Assembly (NCBI GenBank): GCA_020744225.1
Contig: JAGMWG010000011.1
Coordinates: 1,302,001 to 1,366,000 of the forward strand
Length of the DNA stretch: 64,000 nt
Direction of reading: 5' to 3'
Source: Paraphoma chrysanthemicola
Taxonomy: Eukaryota; Ascomycota; Dothideomycetes; Pleosporales; Phaeosphaeriaceae
Notes under the pieces: generated by a model
Told to the model about the DNA's origin: nothing
Databases searched by the model: none
Seen by the model: only the letters and a program-made list of their open reading frames with translations
Part shown: positions 10,697 to 21,847 of the stretch, piece by piece
Numbering within the stretch: the stretch's first letter is position 1
Layout of the letters: every line of letters begins with the position of its first letter
Translations under genes and position numbers: made by a program

Positions 10697-12270
10697 CTAA
10701 GCCGGCGTCAGACTAACCTTAGTGCCATTTAAACTGCACAACGTTAATGTCAAATTCTCCTGCCATGGGTTGGGGTCTCTGCTCTCGATTTTGCTGAATT
10801 CCTGGACTAGTCGGACGGTCACGTAGCCCGCTTCGGTAAGAGCGTATTGCTGGCCGAGACAGATGCGAGGACCACCATTAAAGGGAAGGTACTCCCACCC
10901 AGGTCGAAGGCTTTCCCAACGCTCAGGCTTGTATTCGTCGGCATCGGGGCCGTAGATGTCTTTCCGGCGGTGCATAACCCAGGGCACATAGAAGACCGTG
11001 GTATTCTTGGGGACGAAGAGGGGACATTGACCGTCTGGTCCACCACCGACAGGGAGGACGGTGTCGCATTTGGCAACTCTCGAATTCTCAGGGACTACAG
11101 GATGAGTTCGGAGGGCTGGAAGGGAGTGTGTTAGACTCTGGATATATCGTCAACAGATAGTTTAAACTTACACTCATTCATGCACCATTTGAGGTACTTA
11201 AGATTACGGACCTCGTCGTACGTGGGAAGTCGGCCTTTAAGCAATGCAACTTCTGCCCGCAGCTTTGCATAAACATCGGGCCTCTTCGCAAGTTGGAAGA
11301 ACATATTACTTAAAAGGCTAGCAGTTGTATCGCGTCCCGCAAGCAGGATATTAATGAGTTCCTCTCGGATGCGCTTACGGTCTTGCGTCTGTTTCGCCAC
11401 TTCCTGGATGAAATAATACTTCTCATCCTTGCCAGATCCGGCCTGCTTCTCCTCTAGCTGTCTGTGGAACTGAAGCGCATCGTCGACGAATTTTGCGATG
11501 TAGGCGTGGCAGATTCTGATTGATTCCTCGGCTTTCTTCTCGGCCATAAAGCGATAGAATGGACCATACCGTAGGCGGGCAGTGACATCGTCCTGCGCAT
11601 GAGTGAATGCTTTACTGAAGATGATATCCTCATCGTTTTGGTCATCTTGGCCTAAAGTTCGGAGTGAGTTGGTAGAGTGATTAAAAAGGAACTCAGTGGC
11701 AGTGTCGATAGTAAGGCGGAAGAAGAGCTCCTGAAGATCGACTGTTGAGCCGTCCGTAGGGATATGCTTAAGCATCATCTGGAAATGGCTCTCAAACGCC
11801 TTAATGTCGGCGATCTGGTCTCTTGCAAAGTTTGGTCGCAGCATGTGCCGACTATTTGCCCATTTCTCTCCGTCCGAGTTAAAGATTCCGTGACCTAATA
11901 GAGGCTTGAAAGCAACTGTACGATTGCTCATAGTGTAGTCCTTGAATTTTAAACTTAGGATGGTCTTGGCGATCTCAGGCTCGTTAGTCATAATAACCGG
12001 GAAGTTGACTATCCTAGAGTGGAAGGTGTTGCCTAGCTTTTCGAACCGCTTCTCGCTTTCCCTCAATGTAACATGATTCTTGCTGTTCTTGGACATCATT
12101 TTCACTACGTCCAGGCCAAAAATCGGGTCCTTGTTAAATCGGACATGATTTGGCTTGCATCCATGTTCCTTAATCATACGCTGCCGCGCAAGATAGAGTG
12201 TTATCCTGGTGTAGAGGACGTAGGAGATGAGGGCTCCCGCAGCGACAACGAGGACTAGCGAAAGCGCCAT
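10697..12270 (-). CDS. Cytochrome P450, CYP52-like
   Basis: Exon 1 is 12270-11172, a 56-nt intron follows (11171-11116, donor GTAAGT, acceptor CAG), and exon 2 is 11115-10697, giving 505 aa. The splice restores NESLRTHPVVPENSR with the K-helix ExxR. Other landmarks: an N-terminal membrane anchor (residues ~3-22), the I-helix AGRDTTAS, the PERF-like KPERWE, and the heme loop FNGGPRICLGQQYAL with its Cys ligand. The wording of the heme loop and NESLRTHPVVPEN is that of CYP52/CYP539-type fungal P450s, which omega-hydroxylate alkanes and fatty acids in the ER. Substrate here is not known. All catalytic motifs are intact. Confidence 0.92.
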
Positions 12271-13539
12271 GGGTTGGGATGCGGGTTTGGGGGTTGTCGA
12301 AGTCTGTCAAAGTTGATTCGAGAAGTCGTGGGGGTCATTCGCGGTCTAGATATCGTCGTGTCAGGGGTCGTTCTTTCACCACAGCGCCTGCTTCGAAGCA
12401 ATTATAGAGTGACGACTCGGCAATTCTGAGGTGTTGCTTGAGATGAAGTCGATATTGAAGCGGAAGACAACCGCAACAACGCTTCTTGTATCGATTCTTC
12501 GTCCTCTATCTGGCCGAGCGGTTGGCCGTGGATCTGCATGTCTCTGGCACATGCTCTTGGTAAGTTTCAATGTGTCCTCTCGTGGCACCATGCATGCTGG
12601 GTGCGAGTGCGGGCATCGGTCGAAACGATCCGAAATATTGACCCGACTCCGTTGGCGCAGGTGTCACTGCTAGTTTGACTAATGATCATCAACTGGGAGC
12701 ATCCGAACGAGAGGGCGTGGAAGTTGCGACCATGACCATGTAAACCATGTCGTTAATCGTATATGGGCCAGGGATTGAGGCCAATCAGCCATGTGCGACG
12801 AGGTAGAAGGTGAGTAATTAACATAAGAAAGGTAACGATCGACAGGCCAGCGAAGGAGCGCTTCTGACCAGTCAAGGAACCTCGATTTAGGATCAACAAC
12901 CCCGCTTCCTCATTCCCAGCTAAAACAAGTTTTCATTCCTTTCGCCACACTGATGATCAGGTTGCCTCTATTAATAACCTCCATAGAGGTGACTGCCTAG
13001 AAAGCCGTTAGTGGTGCTAGGCAGATAGAGGAGCTTCTACAACTATAAAGTAGTTGTAGATCCCATAGATAGAAAATCGTCACACTCGTTTTTAGCTTAG
13101 AGCTTCAACTAGTTTTGATGGAGCACAGGCTCGTGGTGCAGGGGTTTTGGTCGGCTCTCAAGTTCTCCCGATTGACATGAATCGGGGAGGTGTTCAACCG
13201 AAACCTTGGCCAAGAATTCCAAATCCTATCGACTTCGAATTTGACCTCTAATCAATCCCCCCAAATCATGCATGAATTAACTTTAATATGTTAATACTCC
13301 ATAAAATGCGGCTGAATTGAGCTGCATCAGCAAGGTTGTATTGACCGAAATGTTGTTGGTAATCCAACCTAGTTTGTTAGTGGAAAAGTGTAAGGGGCAC
13401 CACGGAAATTGCTTCAATGTCATTCCAGCAAAGAGATTCCTTTGAGCTAAGGAGCGGTATATAGTGGTACTATTCTCTCACATCATGCAGGTGTTCCGTC
13501 CAACCAACTTCGAGCTCTGACAATCTCGCATAGCCTACT
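12271..13539. other. Divergent promoter region of the P450 and crotonase genes
   Basis: About 1.27 kb between two divergently transcribed genes, so it should contain both promoters. It also carries three consecutive stem-loops (12965-13060), listed separately. No gene supported. Confidence 0.5.
12965..13060. repeat. Three consecutive perfect stem-loops
   Basis: Arms CCTCTAT/ATAGAGG (12965-12971, 12983-12989), CTGCCTAG/CTAGGCAG (12993-13000, 13017-13024) and TCTACAACTA/TAGTTGTAGA (13036-13045, 13051-13060) follow each other within 96 bp. They lie in the intergenic region between the P450 and the crotonase. Confidence 0.7.
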
Positions 13540-14472
13540 ATGTTCTCCCTCATCAATCTTGGGACGATCTTGTCCATGCTCACATCATTCACCTCAGCGC
13601 TTGAGCTCCCCCAATATAAAGCCCTACGCACCTCGCAAGAGAAGCCCGGCATCCTCGAAGTGGCCTTCCACTTCCCCAACACCACTATCAACCTCTTGAA
13701 CCAAGCAGCCGTCACAGATCTCACAGACCTAGTCCAGAAGCTCCAAGTCGACAATGACACCAAAGTGGTAGTCTTCAAGAGCGATGTGCCCAAGTACTTC
13801 ATAGCTCATGGTGATTTGAACTTTGACATAGATAGTATGTGGCCCCCACAGATCTCAAGTTTTGACGCTAAGGTAGGAATCTCAGATCCCACTATAGTCA
13901 ACCAGACTATAGAACTCTGTTACAACTTGACCAACCTCCGCCAAACCACAATCGGTCTCGTCGAAGGCGTCGCTCGCGGCGGTGGGAACGAAGTCCTCCT
14001 CTCACTCGACATGCGCTTCGCCACAAAAACGCATACTTTCTTCGGTCAGCCCGAAGTCGGCCTTGGTTTCATACCGGGAGTAGGGGGAATCCAGTACCTA
14101 GCTCCTCTGATCGGCCGCGGTCTCACGATGGAGTACATCCTGAGCGGGAAGGACATTAACGCCAATGATGCTGAGAGGATCGGCTGGATCAACAAGGCTT
14201 TCGACACTTCGGCCGAGATGAACGGATATGTGGCGGATCTGACGTCGAGGTTGGCACTCTTTCCACTTGATGCAATCAATGCTGGGAAGCAGGCTATCAA
14301 TGTTGCCACGCGACCATTGCTCCAGCATATTCTCGATGACAGCGTGGCTTTCTTGGAGCTCTTCCGCCAGCCGTCGGTGCAGGAGAGAACTAAGATTGGG
14401 CCATTGGAGGATGGAGATGTAGAACGCTTTTTTGGGGAGAACCTGCCTTTACTGTATCCAACAGCTGCATGA
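13540..14472 (+). CDS. Enoyl-CoA hydratase/isomerase (crotonase) family protein with a signal peptide
   Basis: A single exon of 310 aa. After a hydrophobic leader (MFSLINLGTILSMLTSFTSA, likely cleavage after SA) the crotonase fold is recognisable: the oxyanion-hole region VEGVARGGGNEVLLSLD, then FGQPEVGLGFIPGVGG, where the Glu corresponds to a catalytic acid of hydratases, and a C-terminal helical segment. Several N-glycosylation sequons (NTT, NDT, NQT, NLT) lie in the first 130 residues, which agrees with passage through the secretory pathway. That is odd for a CoA-dependent enzyme normally in mitochondria, peroxisomes or cytosol. It may act in the ER/secretory lumen or on a non-CoA substrate. 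Divergent from the P450. Confidence 0.85.
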   Translation: MFSLINLGTILSMLTSFTSALELPQYKALRTSQEKPGILEVAFHFPNTTINLLNQAAVTDLTDLVQKLQVDNDTKVVVFKSDVPKYFIAHGDLNFDIDSMWPPQISSFDAKVGISDPTIVNQTIELCYNLTNLRQTTIGLVEGVARGGGNEVLLSLDMRFATKTHTFFGQPEVGLGFIPGVGGIQYLAPLIGRGLTMEYILSGKDINANDAERIGWINKAFDTSAEMNGYVADLTSRLALFPLDAINAGKQAINVATRPLLQHILDDSVAFLELFRQPSVQERTKIGPLEDGDVERFFGENLPLLYPTAA

Positions 14473-14797
14473 GAATGAGAACGCTAGTGTGTGTAGGAAG
14501 GGATATTGTTGATATTTAGGGGGTTAATTTAGTGGGGGAACAGTAATTCGGTGGACTTAGTCAGTGAAACATGATATTGCGGTCTAAGCACGGATGTAAT
14601 GGACCATTTTGTTTGTACTAGATATGGTGAAATTGCCATATAAAGGAAAGAGGCAGCTCTTAAGCTTAACAAAAGTACATTAAGAAAAAGAGATACGGAA
14701 AGCACAAGAACCTCGAATTTGAATAGTAACGTAGAATTATACGGATATGTGGCATACTGCAAGGCTCTTATCCAGTTAGTAACTCCTTCCAAGCTTC
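14473..14797. other. Intergenic between convergent genes
   Basis: Should contain 3' ends of the crotonase and SDR-2 genes. Nothing else seen. Confidence 0.5.
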
Positions 14798-15892
14798 TCA
14801 ATTCCAATCCTTCAACGCCGTATCCCCCTCCTCAACCCCCGCAAGCTTCAAACTCTCCGTCCAAAGTCTCCTCTGCTTCTCTTCATCCCTTGCCTCCTTT
14901 CCAGCCACTTTCGGTTCGCTCCCATTCAGATACACAGCTTTTGGATGCTGTCCAAGCTCCTCCTCATCAAAGGCCCCCCGCAGTAAATCCGCTCCAGATT
15001 TCTTAGGCGACCGTAATGATCCATTAGGTTTGAGCCAGACTATTATATCTTGAAAGAGGTACGCAACTTGTGAGATGATTTTGAGAATCATCAAGCCATT
15101 CCTTGTGAGCTTAGTGCCACCCATAAGACCGGGGTCAACAGCTAGGATGGAAAGATTGGAAAGCACAGGATCGGCATTGAGACGGCGCTGGAGCTCAAAC
15201 CTGTATCATATTAGCATACAGAAGCAAATGAATGAGGATGTGGATTACATGAACATGACAAGCAAAGTCTTGCTGGCACCATACCGTCTCACCCCAGCCT
15301 TAAACCCATCGTCGGTATACTCGATCCCCTTGGCTAGATCCTCTGTGTCCGTCAAAACCGTTTGATACTCCTCCTTATCGAAGGCTCCCACAGTTGAATT
15401 AGCCTTGTCGTGCACGTCATGAACTGTGCTCGATACGATAACAATCCTCCCGTGGCTTTTATCCATACTTCGTAAGATCAACAATACAAATAAAAAGTTT
15501 GCCAAGTAATTAACTCCAAAGTGAGCCTCATAACCCTCTGTTGTAAATGTCTTCGCCTTTAATGTCCCCCCGTGAGCTTCCTGGAACGCAGCATTGAGAA
15601 TTACTGCTCGGAGGGGCTCTAGGGTTCCATTTGCGACGCGGGTGTTGATATTAGCTGCAAGGCCACGAATGCTTTGCAAGCTTGAGAGGTCCATAGGAAG
15701 GACTTCCGAGGTATGCGATGCTGGAGCCGACCTCAGAACAGCGTTCAGGTCGGTCGCTGTGGAAGGGTTGCGCACGAGGTAGAGGCCACGGTATTGGCTG
15801 CCGTAGGTGGATTTGATAAAGTTCGAAACGAAGGCGCTACCTAGGCCACCGTTGGCGCCGGTGATAAGGACGCTGCCCTTTAATCCAGGCAT
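14798..15892 (-). CDS. Short-chain dehydrogenase/reductase, retinol/WW-type (SDR-2)
   Basis: Exon 1 is 15892-15249, the 48-nt intron is 15248-15201 (GTAATC...ACAG) and exon 2 is 15200-14798, giving 348 aa. The join restores LLVMFMFELQRRLNADP. Motifs: TGANGGLGSA for NAD(P) binding, LNAA, VSSTVHD for the catalytic Ser and YGASK for the active-site Tyr/Lys. The long C-terminal extension with a hydrophobic helix near MILKIISQVAYLF resembles fungal SDRs annotated as retinol- or 3-ketosteroid-reductase-like, often membrane associated. Substrate unknown. It lies between the crotonase and a broken Zn2Cys6 regulator. Confidence 0.88.
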
Positions 15893-16699
15893 CGTGACTG
15901 ATGCCGTAGGAGCTTTGGAGATGAGACAGAAAGAGTTGATCGATATCGAGATTACCTTGAACTGATTTATAGTTAAGGAATATGATTGCCATGTGTAAGC
16001 AGGGTGATTCCAATAGAAGGAAGTATATTTTCCCCGTGTGTAGGTGTACGAAAGTGACGCTAAATTATGTGTTGGGAGCGGACTGATTAGTCAGTGGTAA
16101 GCCACGTGACTGTGGCTGTCCAGGGCTATAGTCCGCTTTTCAATAAAGCTTATTTAAAGCAATGCGGACTAACTAATACGCCGACCCCGAAGGCTAATCA
16201 TCATGCTGTGCAACGACATGTCCTTATACAGTAGACTTCGACCTGTCTTGCCGTTCCTTGTTGTCGCCCCAGAGGCCGCTGTTGCCTTCTCTGCTTTCTT
16301 TCCAGGGGCGGCTTCGATGCACGGACCAGAAGCCAACAAGAGACGATTTCTCCGACACGGCACCTCCATCACGTGATTAATCAGCCGGCGTACGGCCTCA
16401 CCCGGCCTACCTCAGACGTTCCACCACGCGATCGATGAGCTATGCCACATTAGGACGTGGCTGATTCAGCTTTCTGGCGGAACGTCTGAGCGCAGAACTT
16501 GGTGAGTCCATACCAATGCCCGACATTATCGCTGCATCATCACCAAAATTATCGAGACAGCTTCATTCTCCCACGACCAGGGTCTGCGTCCGTAAATCGT
16601 AAATCCCCGCTGGCGCCAAAACAAGGATTCAGAGGCGACCTGGCCAACTCTCGAGGGCAGCATCAGTCACCCGGAACGGGTACCTACGCTTTAGGAAAA
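15893..16699. other. Upstream region of SDR-2, no gene
   Basis: No coding frame supported. Should contain the SDR-2 promoter and the decayed 5' part of the adjacent regulator pseudogene. Confidence 0.4.
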
Positions 16700-17530
16700 C
16701 CGCGAGGTAAAATCATAGCCATAGCGTTTGACAGCTGTAGGAAGCGTAAGTCCAAAGTCCTTCGTAGTGGGGATGGTTCGGAAGATTTGACTAACATTGG
16801 ATCCAGGGTGATGGTGTAAGGCCGAAATGCAACACTTGCCAGTCCAAGAACCTTACATGTGTGTACGACATTGCCGAAGGAAGCAGGACAACGACGCAAT
16901 TACGGGCTTATATGCGGCAGTTGATGGAGGAACTGGTTGATATGAAGTCCATCATATCGTAGTTGACGATGGTACCGGACCGAGTTACCGCAGCGAACTG
17001 GGCCACTGAGCTAGAGAAGAATGGGTTTGCACGTCATACTGCTAAAGAGATTAGAACATCACTTTAGGTAAGGCGGCAGCCAGCTCATACCATAGGGCTG
17101 TTCTCATGTCATCTAGGAAGAACCAGAGCCAGCACTGTTATCCATTGAGCAAGAATCCTTTGGAACAACAGCAACCGCGCAGTTCACGAGTCCACCACAT
17201 AATCGAGGTCCCTTCTCATATGATATATCATCGCAAGAGGATAGGTAGGTTGAGCCTTCAGCTGGAGAATACATTTAGCTAACCTTCGAAAGCTGGGAAC
17301 AGATTCCACCCGCGCTGAACCTTCTCATCGAACTCGCGGTTCATGGAGTCTCGCCCTTGAATCCGTCGCCATTCGGCTTCGATACTGCGACACACGCTCT
17401 GAAGAAGTTCATCATCGATTACGCATGCTATTTAAGAACGAAGCGCGACTTGCTTGTAAACGGATATTGCGAGATGGGATCTTATTGGATTTCAAGGACC
17501 ATCAGATTGGTCCCCAGAGTGGCATGACAA
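16700..17530 (+). pseudogene. Decayed Zn2Cys6 transcription factor
   Basis: AFDSCRKRKSK is followed, after an intron-like stretch ending in CCAG near 16806, by GDGVRPKCNTCQSKNLTCVY. Together these recreate a Zn2Cys6 cluster, but the first Cys is Phe and the third position reads Gly. The downstream helix TQLRAYMRQLMEELVDMKSI is the usual linker or coiled coil and ends at a stop near 16962. Further protein-like pieces follow in changing frames, for example WEQIPPALNLLIELAVHG and FGFDTATHALKKFIIDY, interrupted by stops. I infer a former cluster regulator, now dead. Confidence 0.6.
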
Positions 17531-17837
17531 GGACCGAAGGACGTCACAGGAGACGCATCTTTCCATTTTACTACCTACCCCTTTACTAGCCAAAACCATC
17601 TTACCCATTGCACTCTAACGCGTCCTAGCGATCTCCAAGTGTGTCACACAACAATCCAGTAACCTCATATCATTTCATATTGTCGTAAATCACCTGAATA
17701 CCGATACTATGATTAAGCGCACGACTGTTGGAAGATTATTAGTCGCGCTGATGTATGTGTTGATGCCGTGGATTCATGCTGTTTTTAAATACGGCCCTAG
17801 ATGGAGGCCGCCCTCGGCCTACAAGAGTGTGGGTATG

Positions 17838-18038
17838 TTATACAAACTCAGATTCCTGCATGATGTTGAGTAATCGGCCATTTGGGAGCTTTGTTGCACG
17901 CGCTTTCGTAAACCCACTATGGCGTCGCAATAAAGTAGTTCGGTCGCAATCGTACTTGGCAGCTATTTCTGAATAAATGAAATCATCTCTAAGCTTCAAC
18001 CACTCCAGCGCTTCAAGCGCAGCCTCGACACCTGCCAT
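17838..18038 (-). mobile_element. N-terminal HTH fragment of a pogo-like (Tc1/mariner) transposase
   Basis: MAGVEAALEALEWLKLRD followed by FIYSEIAAKYDCDRTTLLRR and an HSGFTKARA turn matches the psq/CENP-B-type helix-turn-helix that opens fungal DDE transposases. It stops after 66 residues, so only the DNA-binding head remains. Confidence 0.65.
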
Positions 18039-18444
18039 GGTGGTTGGGAAACAATTGGTTGAAAACTACGAAAAGAAATCGTGTTGCGTGCATTCGGTGG
18101 GGCATTATACGCACGGACGCGGTAATCTCTCCGGCAGCGGATCAATTCTTGTCCATTAACGCCTCGTTTAGCGTCCGTGAGGACGGGCAAATTGATGTCC
18201 CGTCTGGTGTTACTTCTTCTGAATTGTCTAACTCAAAGGGGTTGGTACAATGGCTTAACCCATTGTTTAGAGTTGCAGAAATGTACCTGCGAAAGAAGCG
18301 CATGCATATTAATCAGGAAAGCCTTTCAAATGCAACTTTTCATCACGGATACTTTGATTTGTAACACTGATCTATCTATGAACTCTTGACATTAACTAAA
18401 TAAACCACACTTCATTTACAAGATCAGCAATCACATAACACACA
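18039..18444. other. Upstream region of NmrA-like gene 2
   Basis: 406 nt between the transposase fragment and the NmrA-like start. No gene supported; it should hold the promoter. Confidence 0.4.
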
Positions 18445-19546
18445 ATGGCTACCAAACTTATTACTATTGTTGGTATCACTGGCAACCAGGTAAGTCGCAG
18501 CAAATTGAATTTTTGATATGAATATTTGTGTTTCGTATATTGATCTTCTCTCAGGGCGCATCTGTAGCAGACGCCTTTCTCCAAGAAGCAGGCTGGAAAA
18601 TTCGAGGTATCAGCCGCGATGTCAGCAAAGCTTCTAGCAAGAAGTGGTCCGACAAAGGCGTCGAGATGGTAGGCGCCGACCTAGACGACGTTCCAAGCCT
18701 CGAGGCCGCCTTCAAAGGCTCTAACGCCATCTTCGGTGTTACCGACTTCTGGCAGCATGTTAAAAATCCCGCCAACCACCAGAAAGCCAGTGAAACAGGC
18801 AAGATCGTCAATGTCGTCGCGTATGAGGCTGAGATCCAGCAAGGCAAGAACATCGTCGATGCCGCTGAGACGACAAAGGAGACGCTTGACACGCTAGTGC
18901 TTAGTGTACTTTCAGACAGCAAGAAATACTCCCATGGACGGATTACTTGGAACTACCATTTTGATGGGAAGTGGAAGTTCGTCGAATATCTACAGAAGGC
19001 CTACCCGGAGCTGTACAAAAAAACCTCTCTATTCCAGGCCGGCTTCTACATCTCGAACCTAGAGGGTCAGATGGCCCCGCAAAAGGTATCCACTCTTGCC
19101 ATATAGTTTCAAGAGCATCGCGCTGACGATATAAGGGATCCAATGGCGAGTACATTTTCGCCTTCCCGGTGGATGGGAACAAGCCAATTCCCGTGTACCA
19201 TGCACGCAACGATTCCGGATCACTAGTGAAGGCGCTCATCAAATCCTCTCCTGGAAAGAATCTCATGGGTTATAGCGGCCTCATTAGCTTCAACGAAATT
19301 GCCGATCTCTGGAGTAAGAAGCTAGGAAAGCCAATCAAGTACCAGCGTTCCACTGTTGATGACATGGACCGGGTGATGCCGGGAGGTATTGGTAGAGAGA
19401 TCGGTGAAATGATGGAGTACATAAACGATCCAGGCTACTTCGGGGGCGAGGAGGCGGTCAAAGATTTAGATCTCATTGAGCCGAAAGATCTAGGACTGTC
19501 CGGCCTGACTGATGTGCGCGTGTACCTCCAAAGCTTGGAGATCTGA
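18445..19546 (+). CDS. NmrA-like family NAD(P)-binding protein (copy 2)
   Basis: Three exons: 18445-18489, 18555-19085 and 19136-19546. Introns are 65 nt (GTAAGT...TCAG) and 50 nt (GTATCC...ATAAG), and the product is 328 aa. The N terminus KLITIVGITGNQ joins GASVADAF across the first intron, reconstituting the Gly-rich nucleotide-binding motif at the same position and phase as copy 1 (5848-6987). Shared blocks include IRGISRDVSKASSKKW, NAIFGVTDFWQHVKNP and DTLVLSVLSDSKK. The C-terminal REIGEMMEYINDPGYFG aligns with copy 1. This copy seems free of defects. Probably a cytosolic redox sensor or NAD(P)H-dependent reductase; no substrate can be read from sequence. A MITE-like element lies just downstream. 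Confidence 0.9.
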
Positions 19547-19627
19547 AGGTTATATAACAATGATACTAATTTCGAAGTATCAATGGTTACCGTATAGATT
19601 TGAAAGGTGCTTTGAATGAAAACATAC

Positions 19628-19979
19628 CTAGGCACATGGTTATATATGGTTATTTGGGGAGTCGAAACCATAGCCATGAATAACTGTTGAAGCAAGTGAT
19701 TTTGTTGTTGTTATCTGACAGGCGGGACGCCTCATATGTATACGTGTGTATCCAGCACCCGTTACATGTATGGTTCAGCCATCGTGATATCCGACAGTGG
19801 ATGTGAAGGGGCTAGGTGACGAGGCTTTGGATGAGATTGAGTGGATGTAGGTACATATTGCTGTCATTTAGTTTATGGTTATACATGGTTATATAGTTAT
19901 ACCAAGTTATGGTCATGAGCCTCGTTGTTATTCAGGTTATGGTTACGACCAGATAGTGATACATAACCATGTGCCTAGT
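19628..19979. mobile_element. MITE-like element with ~55-bp imperfect terminal inverted repeats
   Basis: The left end (from 19628) and the reverse complement of the right end (to 19979) both start CTAGGCACATGGTTAT and stay alignable for about 55 bp, to a shared GAATAAC. There is no transposase inside. TA at both outer edges next to GGCAC fits a TA target duplication as used by Tc1/mariner-type elements. Extra GGTTAT-rich motifs occur inside (19876-19915). Confidence 0.6.
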
Positions 19980-20185
19980 TATGGCTACTGCCTCTATCAT
20001 TGCAGACGGGTCGTCAGGCTGATACAAATCCTAAGTCGGATTCTTTTGTACTTGCGCCACCAATTGTTTCTGATCCACTGAGGATGCCTCCGCGATTGGC
20101 GAACAAAGTACGAGGACAGTTCTTCCATATTGAGAGTAGGTAGCATGTAATCGACGCAGAGGGTATAGGCACGAGCATAACGGGA

Positions 20186-20310
20186 CAAATTTTGATGAGG
20201 CGAGCATAATAGACAAGCACAGACCCGCAGAACCTACGCGAGCGAATTAGACAGCGAAGAATTGGATTGAAGGCTGGTTTGATTTGGCCATGTATTTTCC
20301 AATCAGTAAT
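20186..20310 (+). repeat. Diverged dispersed repeat, copy A
   Basis: Shares TTGATGAGGCGAG, a GCGAGCGAATTAGA-like core, GAAGAATTG and TTTGGCCATGTAT in the same order and spacing with 28640-28770. It lies about 300 bp upstream of the secreted hydrolase. Confidence 0.6.
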
Positions 20311-20611
20311 CACGGCCTTTGGCCCCGCCACTCAACACGTCAGCACGTTCCAATTACATGACATCCTGGGACATTGCAATCTTGTTCATGCGTCTCCGGA
20401 CGAGCAAGAGACTCTTCAAGGTTGGTCATTAAGCATCCAAACACGTCCGAGATCTTCCGGGACTATGATTATAAATCGATTCAGGAGACCCTCTTGTCGT
20501 ATATAAACGAGGCCACGGAAGTCTTGACACTAATTAGTCTCGTCTCTTACAAGCACCTCCTTTCATCAGATAGTCGTTCAACCAGCAAATAGCAGCATCT
20601 TCTAGAACAGC

Positions 20612-21628
20612 ATGAAGTGGTTTACTAGTTTCACCGCCGTCATCGGCGTGTCGGGCGTGGCCGCGTTTCCTGCCGCATTAGCCGCTAAGTAAGCTTACTT
20701 CAAGGACCTCAAAAGGATATTCGAACAGAAGATAACAGGGCTGCATAGTGGGTGCCGGGCTGTTGCTCTGATAGATCCCCCGCTCAAGTTGACTCAAGTC
20801 GCCCCAACTAAATACGTCGACGTCAATGGCTCCCGAATTGCGTACCGGCTCTTCGGCTCGAAGAAGGGGAATCCTGTTATCTTTCTCGCCAACTTCCGTG
20901 CAACCATGGACATTGCGGACCCTTTGCTTTTCAACTACATTGCCCAATTCCGACCCGTTATCTTGTTCGATAATGCCGGCGTCGGTCACAGCACGGGCGA
21001 AATTGGCGACTCTATAGCTACCCAGGGCGACACGGCGGTTGCCTTCCTCGAGGCTATCGGCGTGAAGAAGGTCAACCTGCTAGGATTTTCTATGGGCGGA
21101 GGTGTTGCGCAGCACATTGCCATCAACTATCCAAACTTGGTCGAGAAGGCGGTGATCGCTGGTTCTATTATTGGCAACGGGCCTGGAATTGAATTGGCCA
21201 CGGACGCGACCTTTGATATTGCTCGTCAGCCTACCGTTTCCCTAGAGCAGGGCTTGGGCCTGTTCTTCTACCCGTCCAACACTAGTACGGCTGCGGCCAT
21301 TGACTATGCTAGCCGCATCACTGAGCGCAACGTGCCGGGCGAAAACAGGACGAACCAAGTGCAGGAGCCCGGTACCTCCAGGCACCTCAAGGCTATCCTC
21401 GACTTCACCCGTAACTCCACGTACCTGGTACAGGCAAAGAACATTAAGGCGCCTCTCTTCATTACTTCCGGGACACTCGATGTCCTAGCGCCTTCCTCTG
21501 GCGACTTTGTCCTACAGCAGAAAGTCCCTGGCTCCTACCTGCAAGTGTTTCCGGATTCCGGACACGGTCATCTTTTCCAGTTCCCGAAGGCATTCTCTGA
21601 GCTGGTGCAGGAATTCCTGGGCGCGTAA
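20612..21628 (+). CDS. Secreted alpha/beta hydrolase
   Basis: Exon 1 (20612-20688) encodes a signal peptide, MKWFTSFTAVIGVSGVAAF. A 60-nt intron (20689-20748, GTAAGC...CATAG) keeps the frame, and exon 2 runs to a stop at 21626-21628, giving 318 aa. The body is a canonical alpha/beta hydrolase: the nucleophile elbow GFSMGG (Ser), the acid in SGTLDVLAPS and the His in PDSGHGHLF. It is similar in tone to fungal secreted hydrolases of the haloperoxidase/esterase-like group. No lid domain is obvious beyond ERNVPGENRTNQ. The alternative acceptor at 20738 would break the frame, which is why the CATAG site was chosen. Likely an extracellular or vacuolar ester hydrolase. Confidence 0.8.
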
Positions 21629-21847
21629 AAGGCGACACTAGTAACTACGCATAGGAGGGTATTGAATGTACAATCAATGTTGCTAATAATATAAACAATA
21701 CGTATATAGGCAACATGACACCCTAACAATATTATTGTGTTGTGCGCAGGTAAGCATTGTTTCACCCAGTATAAAGCTGATTGATATTGCACCGTATTGC
21801 CAAGAACCCAATATACTGTCAGTGTTACAACATATCCCATACGTCCC

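Noticed and set aside
20689..20738. Alternative acceptor CAG for the hydrolase intron
   Set aside because: It shifts the frame and leads to a stop; the CATAG acceptor at 20746-20748 keeps the frame.
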